Positions 35,971 to 47,416 of a DNA stretch of 64,000 nucleotides are shown here, in pieces. Source of the DNA: Aureimonas sp. ME7 (GTDB lineage Bacteria; Pseudomonadota; Alphaproteobacteria; Rhizobiales; Rhizobiaceae); contig NZ_CAJCKW010000004.1 in the NCBI RefSeq assembly GCF_903970965.1, forward strand, positions 124,001 to 188,000, read 5' to 3'. Both the position numbers and the translations under genes were made by a program. Within the stretch, counting starts at the first letter, position 1. Each line of letters begins with the position of its first letter. Below the pieces are notes generated by a model. The model searched no databases. It saw nothing but the letters and a program-made list of their open reading frames with translations, and was not told where the DNA came from.

Positions 35971-35974
<4 letters not shown>
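35084..35974 (+). CDS. YicC family endoribonuclease
   Basis: 296 aa. The N-terminal YicC domain begins [14 protein letters not shown] with [18 protein letters not shown]; the C-terminal DUF1732 part ends [13 protein letters not shown]-like ([16 protein letters not shown]). E. coli YicC degrades certain RNAs. AAAGGA precedes the start. It overlaps gmk by 4 bp, as in many bacteria. Confidence 0.93.
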
Positions 35975-36656
<682 letters not shown>

Positions 36657-36660
<4 letters not shown>

Positions 36661-37484
36661 GCGAGGGCGTTGGCGAGCGCCACGAATTCCGCGACATCCA
36701 GCGTTTCTGCCCGGCGCCTGGCGTCGATACCGACCCGCTCCAGCAAGGCTTCGCCGCCCAACGGCTTGAGGCTTTGGCGCAGCATCTTGCGGCGCTGGCC
36801 GAAGGCGGCCGCCGTCACCGCTTCGAGCTTTGCGAGATCGACGGGCAGGGGATCCTCGCGCGGGCGCAGCTGCACAATCGCGGAGGTGACTTTCGGCGGC
36901 GGGGTGAAGGCCTCGCGCGACACATCGAAGAGGATTTCCGCCTCCGTCCGCCAGCCGCACAGGACGCCGAGGCGCCCGTAATGGTCGTCGTCGGCACCGG
37001 CCACGATGCGCTCGGCGACCTCCTTCTGGAACATCAACGTCAGATCCGTCCAGCGCGGCGGCCATTCGGGAACGGTGATCCAGTTCAGGAGAAGCTGCGT
37101 GCCGACATTGTAGGGCAGGTTGGCGACGATCTTGAACGGGCCGTCGCAGAGCGAGGACGGATCGATCCGCAGCGCGTCGCCCTCGATCACCTGGAGGCGA
37201 CCGGGATAGTGCTTGGCGATCTCGGCAAGCGCCGGCAGGCAGCGCGCGTCCTTCTCGATGGCGACGACGCGAGCGGCTCCGTGCGCCAGGAGCGCCCGGG
37301 TCAGGCCGCCGGGGCCGGGACCGACCTCGATCACCGTCTGCCCTTCGAGCGGCAATGCCTGACGCGCGATGCGGCCCGTCAGGTTCAGGTCTAGGAGGAA
37401 GTTCTGGCCGAGCGCGCGGCGCGGGTCGAGCCCGTGCGCTTCCAGCACCTGCCGGAGCGGTGGCAGACCGTCGAAGGCGACCAT
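36657..37484 (-). CDS. rsmA: 16S rRNA (adenine1518/1519-N6) dimethyltransferase
   Basis: 275 aa (KsgA). It has ALGQNFLLD, the SAM motif [10 protein letters not shown], and the target-base motif NLPYNVG. The frame extends upstream, but the family start [20 protein letters not shown] is at 37484, where its ATG overlaps the pdxA stop by one base. Last gene of the lptF-lptG-lptD-surA-like-pdxA-rsmA run. Confidence 0.96.
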
Positions 37485-38530
37485 CAGACGGTGGGCGCGA
37501 TGTCGGCGCCGACCGCGCCGATGCTGGCCATACGCCCCGCCAGCCGAAGGGCGGCGATGAAGCTGTTGGGCCGCGCGGCGCCGGTCCCCGCGAGGTCGGC
37601 CGCCGTGCCGTGGTCGGGCGAGGTGCGGATGATCGGGAGCCCGAGCGTGACGTTGACCGTCTCGTCGAAAGCCAGTGTCTTCGCCGGGATCAGCGCCTGA
37701 TCGTGGTACATGCAAAGGGCGACGTCGTATCGGCTGCGCGCTTCCGGATGGAACATCGTGTCGCCCGGCAGTGGGCCGGAGACGTCGAAGCCTTCGGTGC
37801 GCAGGATCTCGATCGCCGGGCGGATCACCGTCTCGTCCTCTTGGCCGATCGCGCCCTTCTCGCCGGCATGCGGGTTGAGACCCGATACGGCCAAGCGGGG
37901 CCGCGAGAGGCCGAACCGCTCGGCAAGGTCACGCGCGACGATGCGAGCGGTGGAAAGGATCAGCTCCTGCGTCAGCGCGCGCGGAACCTCGACGAGGGGT
38001 ATGTGGATCGTGACGGGAACGCAGGAAAGCTCCGGCCCTGTCAGGAGCATCACAGGCTGAGACGGGTGCCCCGTCAGTGCGGTGCAAAGCTCGGCGAGAT
38101 ATTCGGTATGGCCGGGGTGGCGAAAGCCCGCGTCGTAGAGCGCCTTCTTGTCGATCGGATTGGTGACGAGCGCGCTGGCCGCGCCTTCGAGCACCAGCCG
38201 GGTCGCCCGGTCGATCGCCTCGATCGTGCCCGCCGCGTTGGCCGGGTCGGGGCGCCCGGGAGCCTCGCCGTGCGGATTGACGAGCGGGAGAACGGCGAGG
38301 CTTTCACGATCGGACGACGTTTCGGACGGCGCGCCGATGGTTCGGATCGCAATGTCGAGACCGAGGCGCTCTGCGCGACGCGCCACCATCTCGGGGTCGG
38401 CGAGGAGGAAGAATTCCGGAAGCCCCAGGCTTTCGCGTTTGGCGAAGGCTGCGAGCGTGATGTCGATGCCGACGCCGGACGGTTCTCCCGCGGTGACGGC
38501 GAGCGGAGGGCCTTCGGGGGAGGAACTCAC
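37484..38530 (-). CDS. pdxA: 4-hydroxythreonine-4-phosphate dehydrogenase
   Basis: 348 aa enzyme of pyridoxal phosphate synthesis. [10 protein letters not shown] near the start, [19 protein letters not shown] and [11 protein letters not shown] hold the conserved metal and substrate His residues. It starts with GTG at 38530, 2 bp after the preceding stop, and overlaps rsmA by one base. Confidence 0.95.
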   Translation of the reverse strand: MSSSPEGPPLAVTAGEPSGVGIDITLAAFAKRESLGLPEFFLLADPEMVARRAERLGLDIAIRTIGAPSETSSDRESLAVLPLVNPHGEAPGRPDPANAAGTIEAIDRATRLVLEGAASALVTNPIDKKALYDAGFRHPGHTEYLAELCTALTGHPSQPVMLLTGPELSCVPVTIHIPLVEVPRALTQELILSTARIVARDLAERFGLSRPRLAVSGLNPHAGEKGAIGQEDETVIRPAIEILRTEGFDVSGPLPGDTMFHPEARSRYDVALCMYHDQALIPAKTLAFDETVNVTLGLPIIRTSPDHGTAADLAGTGAARPNSFIAALRLAGRMASIGAVGADIAPTV

Positions 38531-38532
38531 CG

Positions 38533-39474
38533 TCAGCGCCGGACGATCGTCGCCTTCTTCTTCAATTCGGCAAGGAAGTCCTTGTCGGGCTCCTTCTTGC
38601 CCATGGCTTCCAGGTCCTTTTCTTGGAACACCATCGCCGCCGTCTGATCATCCGACACGGTGCGCGTGTCGCAGATGCCGATCAGCTCGACGCCGCGCTC
38701 GGTCGCCTGCGGCTTGGTCGCGCGGCCTCTGGAGGATTCCATGATGTCCTTCTTCCAGCGCGGCGGAAGCTCTGGCTCGGCGACGCGGCCGAGGTCGCGG
38801 ACGGTGACGTCGCGCAGGCCCTTGGCCGTCTCGTAAGTGGCCGGGCAGCTGGTGAAGCGCTGGCGCAGGCTGTTGGCTTCCGCCATCCGGCGGTCGAGCT
38901 GGGCGCCGCGCTTGTCGTTGGGTACGACGAAGATGACCTGCTGCAGCGTGTATTCCGTGGTCTTCGGCTTTTGGCCGCCCTGGCTCAGCATGCGCTGCAC
39001 CACGTCCTGTTCGGACAGGCGATCGCGCTGGCGAACGTTGGCGACCACGGCCTGGCCCCAGCCCATCTGGACGCGGATATAATCCTTGAAGGCCTTTTCC
39101 GAGAAGCCGGCCTGGCCGAGAACCTGGGACAGCTGAGCGACCGTCAGCTTGTTGCTTTTGGCGAAGTTCCCGAAGGCCTCGTCCACCGCCGCGTCCGGGA
39201 TGGCGATGCGGCGACGGGCGATCTCCTGCCGCTTCAGCATCTCGTCGATCAGCTCGTCCGTCGCCGCCTCGTTGCCGCCGGCCATGCGGCGGAGCTTGAG
39301 GAAGGCGGCGCGCTGCTGGATCTGGTAGGAGGTGATCGGCTGCTTGTTGACGACGACCTTCACTTCGGAGGCGGCCGAGGCCGCCGTGGAAAGAGCGGCG
39401 GTCGTCACGGTCGCCGCCGGAATCGCGAGGAAGGAACAGACAGCCAGACGGGCGGCGAAGGAACGTGCGATCAT
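38533..39474 (-). CDS. SurA-like periplasmic chaperone / peptidyl-prolyl isomerase
   Basis: 313 aa with a signal peptide (about 1-35, ending ASAASE). A SurA N-terminal chaperone domain ([20 protein letters not shown] through about 150) is followed by one weak parvulin-like region ([12 protein letters not shown]). E. coli SurA has two parvulin domains, so this is the shorter alphaproteobacterial form. It lies just downstream of lptD, whose barrel assembly SurA assists elsewhere. ATG at 39474 is the only start giving a signal peptide. Confidence 0.88.
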   Translation of the reverse strand: MIARSFAARLAVCSFLAIPAATVTTAALSTAASAASEVKVVVNKQPITSYQIQQRAAFLKLRRMAGGNEAATDELIDEMLKRQEIARRRIAIPDAAVDEAFGNFAKSNKLTVAQLSQVLGQAGFSEKAFKDYIRVQMGWGQAVVANVRQRDRLSEQDVVQRMLSQGGQKPKTTEYTLQQVIFVVPNDKRGAQLDRRMAEANSLRQRFTSCPATYETAKGLRDVTVRDLGRVAEPELPPRWKKDIMESSRGRATKPQATERGVELIGICDTRTVSDDQTAAMVFQEKDLEAMGKKEPDKDFLAELKKKATIVRR

Positions 39475-39575
39475 GGCCTCTCGAAACTCCCGGTCGGGGC
39501 GAGGTGCCCGAACGAACCTGTCAATTCCGCTTCCTAGCGGCGAGCTTTGGCGAAACGATGGTCTTTTAGCCCCAA

Positions 39576-42023
39576 TCAGCCGCCGCTTCCAAGCCCATAT
39601 CCGAAATCGGCATCCACCAGCGTGCGCAACTCGAACTTGAAGAGAACCTTGGTCTCCGACGAGCTGAGGTTGTACCGATCGTTGGTGTTCTGGTATTCGG
39701 CGATCAGGCTGAAGCATTCGTCGGCATAACCGATGCCGAAGGACCGGTTGATCAGCGCATCGTTCTCGATGTCGTAGGACAGGGAGCCGAAGGTGCGGAT
39801 TTCGTCGGTGACCTTATAGGATGCCGATGTCGTGATCTGATTGCGATCCTCGGGGAAGCTGTAGATCGGCTGGGCGCCGATCAGCGAATACGTGACCGCC
39901 GTATCCAACTTGCCGATCGTCAGGCCGGCCATCACGTCGGCGCGGTTGACGTCCAGCGTCTTCTCGTCGAACCGGCCTTGCGCCCCGAGGCTGATGCCGT
40001 AGGGCGTCGCGAGCGAGACGGCGGATACGTAGTCCGAACGGTCGGTTTCCAGACCGGAGTCGAAGCCGACGAGCGCGTAGTCGAGCTGCGAGTACGGGTT
40101 CTCGCCGGCCAGATGATAGGACTGGCCGACCACAGCATCGAGGGAGTATCCGGCGCCGAAGACGCCCGAGTACTGGACGCCGACATTGGCTCGCGTCCCG
40201 CCCTCGATCCGGTCGTAGCCGGAGAACTTGTCTTCCTCGAAGAGGTTGAACGCGTTGAACACGAGGCTCTGCGCGTCCTCGTTCGGCAGTCGGCCGGCGT
40301 CCATCTCGTTCGGCCGAACGAGAACTTGTGCGATCGGCGTGATCACGTGGGAGGTATTGGCCGTCTCGATCAGATAGGGGTAGCGCGCTTCCAGCCCGGC
40401 CGTCGCCATGGCGCGCCCGCCCGCTTCGTCCACCTCGACGCCGCCGAGGCCGTAGGCGGTGCCGTCCGGATAGCCCGTCGCGCTCATGTCGGCGCGGTAG
40501 AGGTCGCCGCGCGCCGAAAGGGACGGGGTCAACTGGAGACCGGCGTCGGTCGTATAGGTCCGGCGCCAGCGCGCATCGAAGCTGGCGCGCGAATAATCGC
40601 CCTCCAGCGCGTTGCGGCGGAAATAGTCGGTGCGGAACGGGAAGCCCGAGCTTTGGTCGCAGACGCCCGAGATCGTGTATTCGCTCTGGCACAGGAGCAG
40701 GAAGCCGGGGCTCGAGGCGTTGCGGCTGAGATTGGCGACGTTGACGTTGTATTCCAGCTGTCCGCCGAGAACCGGATTCTCCTCGATGCGCTGGTAGTCC
40801 AGCGTCGGCCAGACATAGGGCTGGACGCGGTCCGTCAACGTATTCTCGGTCTGCACGTCGAACTTCTGGGCGCGCAGATCGAAGAAGCTCTGGTCGCCGA
40901 GACCGGTCAGGTAGATCTCGGACGTGCGGTAGATGTTCGAGAAATTCTCGATCTCGTAGACGTTCGAAAAGTTCGAATCGGTCTGGGCGAGGACGTCCCA
41001 GCCGAAGGTCCAGCGCTCGTTCAGCGCGAAGCGGCCGGTGGTGCCGATCATCCCGCGACCGTCGTCGACCGGATCTTCGAACGCCGTCACGTTGTCGGAG
41101 CGGAAATCGTTGAACCGGTCGGGGTTGGATTGCGAGATGCCGGCGGTCTGCAGCGTGATGTAGCCGTTCTCGAACGCCTTGCGGTATTCGGCCTCGGCGA
41201 GGAAGCCCTGCTTGGAAAAGTAGGTGCCGGCAACCGTCGCGTCCGAGCTTTCGTCGATCGCGAAGTAGTAGGGGATGCGCACGCCGAAGCCGGTCTTGCT
41301 CGACGACTTGAACGAAGGCGCCAGCAATCCGCTCTGCCGCTTCACCGTCGGGTCGGGCGAGGCGAAGTAGGGCAGGTAGGCGAGCGGCTTGCCGAACAGT
41401 TCGAACCGGGCACCGTAGTAGCGGATGACCTTGTCGTTCTGGTCCCAAACGATGCGCCGCGCCTTGACCTGCCAGAGCGGGGGGCGATCGGGATGCTTCT
41501 CGCAGGCTTCGCAGGCGGTATAGACGCCGCGTTCGAACGTCGTCACCGCGCCATCGCGGCGCACGGCCTGTCCGGCGGCGAAGCGCGTGTTGTCGGGCGT
41601 TTCGATACGAAGCGCTTGGACGAAGCCGTTGGCGAAGTCGTCGGTGACGTCGATCGAGTCGGCATAGATGCGGTTGCCGGTCGGCTCGACCAGTTCCACG
41701 TCGCCCGACGCCACAAGCCTCCGGCTAGCTTGGTCGTAGACGATATTGCGGGCGACGAGCTTGTAGGCACCGTAGTCGATCTGGACGCCGCCAGCGGCGG
41801 TGACGACCTGTTTGTCGCTGTCGTAGGTGACCGTGTCGGCTTCCAGGAAGAGCTGGGTGCCTTCGGGTACGGATACCGAAGCGCCGAGTTCGCCGAGCGC
41901 GGCCTGCGCGAAGACGGGCGTCGAGAGGCCGAGCGCGGTCAGAGCCACGCCGGCCAAGAGAGCGCCCTTGGCCGACGACCAACCCCCGGTCCCGGCACGG
42001 CGCGAGTTCCCCCTCGCTGTCAT
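39576..42023 (-). CDS. lptD: LPS-assembly protein LptD
   Basis: 815 aa outer membrane barrel inserting lipopolysaccharide into the outer leaflet. A signal peptide (about 20-40, ending VFAQA) precedes the OstA/jellyroll domain (LFLEADTVTYDSDKQVVTAA, IVYDQASRRLVASGDVEL) and the C-terminal barrel. Cys pairs are at CEACEKHP and in the LLCQSEYTISGVCDQ segment. It follows lptG after 3 bp. Confidence 0.95.
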   Translation of the reverse strand: MTARGNSRRAGTGGWSSAKGALLAGVALTALGLSTPVFAQAALGELGASVSVPEGTQLFLEADTVTYDSDKQVVTAAGGVQIDYGAYKLVARNIVYDQASRRLVASGDVELVEPTGNRIYADSIDVTDDFANGFVQALRIETPDNTRFAAGQAVRRDGAVTTFERGVYTACEACEKHPDRPPLWQVKARRIVWDQNDKVIRYYGARFELFGKPLAYLPYFASPDPTVKRQSGLLAPSFKSSSKTGFGVRIPYYFAIDESSDATVAGTYFSKQGFLAEAEYRKAFENGYITLQTAGISQSNPDRFNDFRSDNVTAFEDPVDDGRGMIGTTGRFALNERWTFGWDVLAQTDSNFSNVYEIENFSNIYRTSEIYLTGLGDQSFFDLRAQKFDVQTENTLTDRVQPYVWPTLDYQRIEENPVLGGQLEYNVNVANLSRNASSPGFLLLCQSEYTISGVCDQSSGFPFRTDYFRRNALEGDYSRASFDARWRRTYTTDAGLQLTPSLSARGDLYRADMSATGYPDGTAYGLGGVEVDEAGGRAMATAGLEARYPYLIETANTSHVITPIAQVLVRPNEMDAGRLPNEDAQSLVFNAFNLFEEDKFSGYDRIEGGTRANVGVQYSGVFGAGYSLDAVVGQSYHLAGENPYSQLDYALVGFDSGLETDRSDYVSAVSLATPYGISLGAQGRFDEKTLDVNRADVMAGLTIGKLDTAVTYSLIGAQPIYSFPEDRNQITTSASYKVTDEIRTFGSLSYDIENDALINRSFGIGYADECFSLIAEYQNTNDRYNLSSSETKVLFKFELRTLVDADFGYGLGSGG

Positions 42024-42026
42024 ACT

Positions 42027-43106
42027 CTACCCATCCTCTTGGTGGAGCAGGATCGTCGTCCCGAACAAACCTGCCGCCACGACCGGGAACCACGCCGCGA
42101 TGATCGGCGGAATCACGGAATTGCTTCCCAGCGCCTGCGCCAGGAACGTAACGACGTAAAGCACGAAGCCGGCTGCGACGCCACTGACGATCATGCGGCC
42201 GGATTGTCCGATGCGGGTGTAGCGCACGGCCACCGTGGCGGCCACCAGCGTCATCGCCACGAAAAGCGCGGGACGGGCCAGAAGTGCATGAAGGCGCATG
42301 GCGAAGGCTTCGGCGTTGTAGCCGAGACTGCGGGCGACTTCGATCTTGGAGCCGAGCTCCCAAATCGAGATGGATTCGGGGTCCGCCAGCCTTTGCTCGA
42401 TATATTCCGGCAGAAGGGTCGTCGGAATCAGCCGTTCGCCCTCGCGGATCGGCGGAGAGCCGATGCGGGTCACGGTGGCGTCGTCGATGTGCCACGCGCC
42501 GTCGCTCAAGGTGGCGCGCGGCGCGTCGATGCGCTCGCGCACCGTTCCGTCGCGGTCGAGCAGGAACGCCGTGACCCCGCCGAGCGTCGCGCCCCGATCG
42601 GCCACCGCCTTGGCGCCGATGATGGACTCGACGCCTTGACCGACCTGCCGCAGCCAGGGCGCGCGATCGGCCGTGGTCGGGATCGCCGAGGCGTTGGCCG
42701 TCTGGAGGAGGGCGGCATGGCTCTGCGCGATGGCGGCCAGCGGATTGTAGAGCGTGACCGACACGACGCCGATCAGGAAGGCGCCGACCGCGAAGGGCGC
42801 GAGGATCTGCCAGACCGACACGCCCGAGGCACGCGCCACCACCAGTTCCATCTTCCGGTTCAGCGACACCATGGTGAAGATGGCCGCGAACAGGACGATG
42901 AAGGGAAACGCCTGCTCGATGAAGGCGGGAACGCGCAGCGCGGAAATGGTCGCGATCGTCTCGAACCCGACATCGCCCGGAAGCCCGCGGCGGCTGACCT
43001 CGACCATGTCGATCAGGTAGGTCAGCGCGAACACGGCGACTAGCGTCGACAGGAAGCTGACCACGAAGCGGCGAAAGAAGTAGATGTTGAGCGTGCGCCG
43101 GGACAT
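42027..43106 (-). CDS. lptG: LPS export ABC transporter permease LptG
   Basis: 359 aa. Six membrane helices flank a periplasmic beta-jellyroll; the start MSRRTLNIYFFRRFVVSFLS and the MELVVARASGVSVWQIL coupling segment are typical. Its ATG overlaps the lptF stop by one base. It works with LptF and LptB in the inner membrane. Confidence 0.95.
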   Translation of the reverse strand: MSRRTLNIYFFRRFVVSFLSTLVAVFALTYLIDMVEVSRRGLPGDVGFETIATISALRVPAFIEQAFPFIVLFAAIFTMVSLNRKMELVVARASGVSVWQILAPFAVGAFLIGVVSVTLYNPLAAIAQSHAALLQTANASAIPTTADRAPWLRQVGQGVESIIGAKAVADRGATLGGVTAFLLDRDGTVRERIDAPRATLSDGAWHIDDATVTRIGSPPIREGERLIPTTLLPEYIEQRLADPESISIWELGSKIEVARSLGYNAEAFAMRLHALLARPALFVAMTLVAATVAVRYTRIGQSGRMIVSGVAAGFVLYVVTFLAQALGSNSVIPPIIAAWFPVVAAGLFGTTILLHQEDG

Positions 43107-44296
43107 CAGGACGAAGCTCCGCCTGTTGCCGCGCCGCCCGGCATCAGCCGTTGCAGATACCGTCCGATCCAGCGCGCGCATTCGGTCAGGGCGCGGATGG
43201 CCCGCATCTCGGTGACGTTGACGTTGCGCCAGAGGAGCCAGAGATCGAAGGCGATTGCCCCGATCGGCAGTCCATAGACCGCCGCCGTGTATCGCGGATC
43301 GTCGCTGACGAGCGACAGGCTGACGAAACCGAGCGCCTTCAAGGCGAGCGCCCCGGCCAGCCCCATCGCCATCGCCGGGCCGGGACCCTGCCGATTGGTC
43401 CGCGGATGTCCCGCCACCACCAGCGCCCAGAGGGCGAAGGCGAGGGGATAGAGCCAATCGGAACGGCGCTGGGCCAGCTCCTCCGTAAAGCGGTTGGGGT
43501 GGAGCTGGTAGACTCGGTCGTTCGGGTCCGGGTTCAGAAGTTCGCGCGTCGATCGCTCCGACATGCGCACCCAGTCGCGCGTTTCCACCGGCCGAAGGTT
43601 GGCGAGGTCGAAGGCGTAGGTCTGGAACTCGATGATCGACACCGACCCGTCGGCATTGCGCTTGCGGTGAAGCTGGCCGTCGTCGAGCACGAGGTAGGAC
43701 TGGCCTTCTCGTTCGACGATGTGTGCTTCGCGCGCGAAATAGGTGAGATCGAGCGTCGGATCGCGGGTATCGGCCAGAAACAGGCCGCGCACGTTGGGCC
43801 CACGCGCCTCGTCGATGCTCATGACCAGCCCGTCCTGCACCTGCTCGAAGCGACCGGGCTGGAGGAAAAGGCTGATCGCATCGGCGTTGATCGTGCGGAT
43901 GCCGTTTTGAAAGGCGCTGGAGGCGGCCGGGCCGACGATGTGCGAGTTCAGAAGGGTCAGCGCCGAGGCGACGAAGGCGAGGATGAGGATCGGCTTGGAG
44001 ATCACCATGCGCGATCCGCCGGACGCGGCGATCACCGCGCGCTCCGAATCGGCGTTCAGCGAGTTCAGCGTCTGGATGGCGCCGATCAGGATGGCGAAGG
44101 GCAGGACGCCCGCCGCCAGATCCGGCATCAGCATCAGGGCGATCCAAACGATGTCGCCGGCCGCCGTCGCACTGGTGCGGACGATGTCGAGCCGCTGGAG
44201 GACCTGAACGATCCAGACGATCAGAACGAGGGCGGCGAGGGAGCCTGCGCTGAAGGCGAGGGCTCGCCGGAAGATATATCGTTCGATCAGCTTCAT
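43106..44296 (-). CDS. lptF: LPS export ABC transporter permease LptF
   Basis: 396 aa, same fold as LptG. It starts MKLIERYIFRRALAFSAGSL at 44296 and has the SERAVIAASGGSRMVISKP coupling segment. First gene of the run to rsmA; the 245-bp gap to divergent pepA holds the promoters. Confidence 0.95.
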   Translation of the reverse strand: MKLIERYIFRRALAFSAGSLAALVLIVWIVQVLQRLDIVRTSATAAGDIVWIALMLMPDLAAGVLPFAILIGAIQTLNSLNADSERAVIAASGGSRMVISKPILILAFVASALTLLNSHIVGPAASSAFQNGIRTINADAISLFLQPGRFEQVQDGLVMSIDEARGPNVRGLFLADTRDPTLDLTYFAREAHIVEREGQSYLVLDDGQLHRKRNADGSVSIIEFQTYAFDLANLRPVETRDWVRMSERSTRELLNPDPNDRVYQLHPNRFTEELAQRRSDWLYPLAFALWALVVAGHPRTNRQGPGPAMAMGLAGALALKALGFVSLSLVSDDPRYTAAVYGLPIGAIAFDLWLLWRNVNVTEMRAIRALTECARWIGRYLQRLMPGGAATGGASS

Positions 44297-44541
44297 GCGT
44301 TCGTCGTCTCGACAGTCCCGTTCAAACCGCCGAACCCGGCGAAGTACCGAACCGCCGCGGTTCGACATTCCTGGCCGGGGTAGAGTGGGCCAGCTTGGCT
44401 AAAGAAGGGCAAACAAGGATGGTTACCCGTTTCTGAACCATGTCGCCACACTTGCATTACAACACACCGTCCCCAGAATGAGAGGGATTCGTTTCCGCTG
44501 CCGAGCGCCGGAACGAGGCGATTCCATGCACTGGAGACATC

Positions 44542-46044
44542 ATGTCCGTTCAGCCGACCGTCGACTTCTCGCCTCTGGAACTGCCCAAGAGCGGAACGCT
44601 GGTAATCCTCGCGGGTGCGGAAGGGCAGTTGGCCGCTTCGGTGCCGTCGGAGATTTCCGGCGCCGTGGAAAAGGCGATTGCGATCGGCAAATTCAAGGGC
44701 CGCAGTCTTTCGAGCGTCGAAGCGGTGGCGCCCGGCGCTTCCGCGCTCGAACGGATCGTGGTGATCGGCACGGTCGGCGAGCAGCCCTTCGGCGAGGAGG
44801 ACTGGCTCAAACTCGGCGGCACGATCGCCGGTGGGGCGAAAGGCTCGGGCCCGGTCACCGTCTGGGCGGACGGCGCGGCGACCGAAGCCAGCGCGCGCGA
44901 CGTCGCGACGATCGGTCTCGGCATTCTCCTGCGCTCCTATAAGTTCGATCGCTACAAGTCGCGCAAGGCCAAGCCCGGCGAAGAGGCTGATGCCGGTGAT
45001 GAAGCGAGGGCCTACACGATCGCCACCGGCGCGGCGGACGCGGCGAAGGCGGAATATGCGGCGGCCCGAGAGATCGCCGAAGGCGTGATCCTGGCTCGCG
45101 ATCTCGTCAACGAGCCGACCAACGTCCTGACGACCACGGAATACGCCTCGCGCATCGAAGCGCTTTCCTCGCTCGGGCTCGAGATCGAGATCCTCGACGA
45201 AGCGCGGATGGCCGAACTCAAGATGCATGCGCTTTTGGGCGTCGCGCAGGGCTCGCCGATGCCGCCGCGCCTCGTCATCATGCGCTGGAACGGTGGAGCC
45301 GAGGGTCAGGCGCCGGTCGCCTTCGTCGGCAAAGGCGTCGTGTTCGACACGGGCGGCGTTTCGATCAAGCCGGCGGCCGGCATGGACGAGATGAAGGGCG
45401 ACATGGGCGGCTCGGCCGCCGTGGTCGGTCTGATGCGGGCGCTGGCCGGGCGCAAGGCCAAGGTCAATGCCATCGGCGTCGTCGGTCTCGTGGAGAACTC
45501 GGTGGACGGCAACGCCCAGCGCCCGGGCGACATCGTCACCGCCATGTCCGGCACGACTATCGAGGTGCTCAACACCGACGCGGAAGGCCGTCTCGTTCTG
45601 GCCGACGCGCTCTGGTACACGCAGGAGCGGTTCAAGCCGCAGTTCATGATTGACCTTGCGACCCTCACGGGTGCGATCATCGTCGCGCTCGGCAACCACC
45701 ACGCCGGCCTCTTCTCCAACAGTGACGAGCTTTCCGAGCGTCTGACGCAGGCCGGTCTCGACACGGGCGAGAAGGTCTGGCGGATGCCGCTCGGCAAGGA
45801 GTACGACAAGCAGATCGAGGGCAAGTTCGCCGACATCAAGAACATCGGCAATGGGCGTTCGGGCGGCTCGATCACCGCCGCGCAGTTCCTCCAGCGCTTC
45901 GTCAACGACGTGCCTTGGGCTCATCTCGACGTCGCCGGCACGGCGATGGGCTCGCCCGCCAACGAGTACAACCAGTCCTGGGCTTCGGGCTACGGGGTGC
46001 GTCTTCTCAACAAGCTGGTGGAAGACCACTACGAGACCCGCTGA
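44542..46044 (+). CDS. pepA: Leucyl aminopeptidase
   Basis: 500 aa M17 metallo-aminopeptidase, cytoplasmic. The C-terminal catalytic domain has [20 protein letters not shown] with the zinc-binding Lys and Asp residues and the signature [18 protein letters not shown] precedes the ATG by 5 bp. holC follows after 7 bp. Confidence 0.96.
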   Translation: MSVQPTVDFSPLELPKSGTLVILAGAEGQLAASVPSEISGAVEKAIAIGKFKGRSLSSVEAVAPGASALERIVVIGTVGEQPFGEEDWLKLGGTIAGGAKGSGPVTVWADGAATEASARDVATIGLGILLRSYKFDRYKSRKAKPGEEADAGDEARAYTIATGAADAAKAEYAAAREIAEGVILARDLVNEPTNVLTTTEYASRIEALSSLGLEIEILDEARMAELKMHALLGVAQGSPMPPRLVIMRWNGGAEGQAPVAFVGKGVVFDTGGVSIKPAAGMDEMKGDMGGSAAVVGLMRALAGRKAKVNAIGVVGLVENSVDGNAQRPGDIVTAMSGTTIEVLNTDAEGRLVLADALWYTQERFKPQFMIDLATLTGAIIVALGNHHAGLFSNSDELSERLTQAGLDTGEKVWRMPLGKEYDKQIEGKFADIKNIGNGRSGGSITAAQFLQRFVNDVPWAHLDVAGTAMGSPANEYNQSWASGYGVRLLNKLVEDHYETR

Positions 46045-46051
46045 GGCCGCC

Positions 46052-46504
46052 ATGGCCGAGGTGCTGTTCTATCACCTGACGGAAAGCCGCATGGAGGAGG
46101 CCCTGCCGGACCTTCTCGAGCGGTCCGTCGCGCGCGGCTGGCGCGTCGTAGTCCAGGCGGCGACGCCCGAGCGCCGCGACGCGCTGGACCAGCACCTTTG
46201 GACCTACAAGGACGACAGCTTCCTGCCGCATGGATCGGACGCCGACGGAAGCGGCGCCCTGCAGCCGATCCTCCTGACGGTGGAAGCCGAACAGCGCGCC
46301 AACGATCCGCATGTGCGCTTCATGGTGGAAGGCGCCGTCCCGCACGATCTTTCGGCCTACGAGCGCGGGGTCTACCTCTTCGACGGCCACGATCCCGACC
46401 AGCTCGCCACCGCGCGCGAGCGCTGGAAGGCGGAAAAGGCGGCCGGCCATGCCGTCACCTATTGGCAGCAGACCGAGGACCGGCGCTGGGTGAAGAAGGC
46501 CTGA
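46052..46504 (+). CDS. holC: DNA polymerase III chi subunit
   Basis: 150 aa. MAEVLFYHLTESRMEEALPD at the start, WTYKDDSFLPHG and YWQQTEDRRWVKKA at the end are typical of chi, which links the clamp loader to SSB. It lies 7 bp after pepA, as in many Proteobacteria, and ends one base from the convergent hydrolase. Confidence 0.93.
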   Translation: MAEVLFYHLTESRMEEALPDLLERSVARGWRVVVQAATPERRDALDQHLWTYKDDSFLPHGSDADGSGALQPILLTVEAEQRANDPHVRFMVEGAVPHDLSAYERGVYLFDGHDPDQLATARERWKAEKAAGHAVTYWQQTEDRRWVKKA

Positions 46505-46505
46505 G

Positions 46506-47300
46506 CTAGCTGCCGATCCCGTCGACGAAATCGAGCACGGCGGACGCATAACCGCTCGGGTCCTCGACCGGGGCGGAGTGGCCGACGTCGGGCAGGATCA
46601 GGAGCCGGGCGCCGGGAATGGTGGCGGCCATGTATTCGGTGTGCTCACGACTGATCGCCTCGTCGTGGTCGCCGATCGCGATCTCGGTCGGCACGGGGAT
46701 TTCAGCGAGTTCCTCGGCCGTGAAGTTCGGCTCGTTCGCCCAAAGGGCATGGATCTCCTGCACCACGTCGTCGTAGTGCTTGAGTTCTGGCCGGGTCGAA
46801 TCGTCCGGGTTGTAGGCAAGGGCGCCATCCGGCGTCGCGTTCGCGGCTTGGACGAAGAGGCTGGACAGGCGTTCGGGATGGTGAATGGCGATGTCGAGGC
46901 CGATGATGCCGCCGTCGCTCCAGCCGACCAGCGCGACCTTGTCGATATGCAGCGCGTCGAGAAGGCCGAGATAGTCCTCGGCCATCAGGTCGTAGGTGAT
47001 CGTGTCCTCGGTCGAGGTCGAGCGTCCCTGGCCCCGGCTGTCGGCGACGATGACCCGGTGATGCTGGGAGAGCGTCGCGATCTGCGAGTGCCAGATCCGG
47101 CTGTCCGACAACCCGCCATGGATCAGCAGGAGCGGTGGCCCTTCACCGTAGACGCGGAAGAAGAGCTGGATGCCGTTGACGTCGGCAAAGCCGGTCTGCT
47201 CGGGGACCGGCTCGTTGGACGCCTGCCCGCCGCGGATGCCGAAGGGGAGTGCCGTCGCCAGGGCGAGCGCCAGGATGGTGGTGCCGATCGTATGCCGCAT
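46506..47300 (-). CDS. Secreted alpha/beta hydrolase
   Basis: 264 aa. A signal peptide-like start (MRHTIGTTILALALATALPF) precedes an alpha/beta hydrolase fold: oxyanion-hole HGGLSDSRIW, nucleophile Ser in VGWSDGGIIG, acidic residue in IAIGDHDEAI and catalytic His in DVGHSAPVEDP. The start at 47300 gives the signal peptide and follows GAGG; a GTG at 47339 would hide it. Substrate unknown. Confidence 0.87.
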   Translation of the reverse strand: MRHTIGTTILALALATALPFGIRGGQASNEPVPEQTGFADVNGIQLFFRVYGEGPPLLLIHGGLSDSRIWHSQIATLSQHHRVIVADSRGQGRSTSTEDTITYDLMAEDYLGLLDALHIDKVALVGWSDGGIIGLDIAIHHPERLSSLFVQAANATPDGALAYNPDDSTRPELKHYDDVVQEIHALWANEPNFTAEELAEIPVPTEIAIGDHDEAISREHTEYMAATIPGARLLILPDVGHSAPVEDPSGYASAVLDFVDGIGS

Positions 47301-47416
47301 GGGTCCGGGCCTCGCGACAGGCGGTGAGACTTCGTTCACCGCGAGTTGATAAGCCAGACCTAGCGCTCCACCCGACCACCCTCAAGCGGTCGGCCGTTGG
47401 TTTTCCCCCGCGACCT

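Noticed and set aside
39978-43043. A 1,021-codon open frame on the plus strand
   Set aside because: It lies antisense to lptD and lptG, which are clear genes; its translation is Arg/Asp/Gly/Val-rich as expected for a shadow frame in high-GC DNA.
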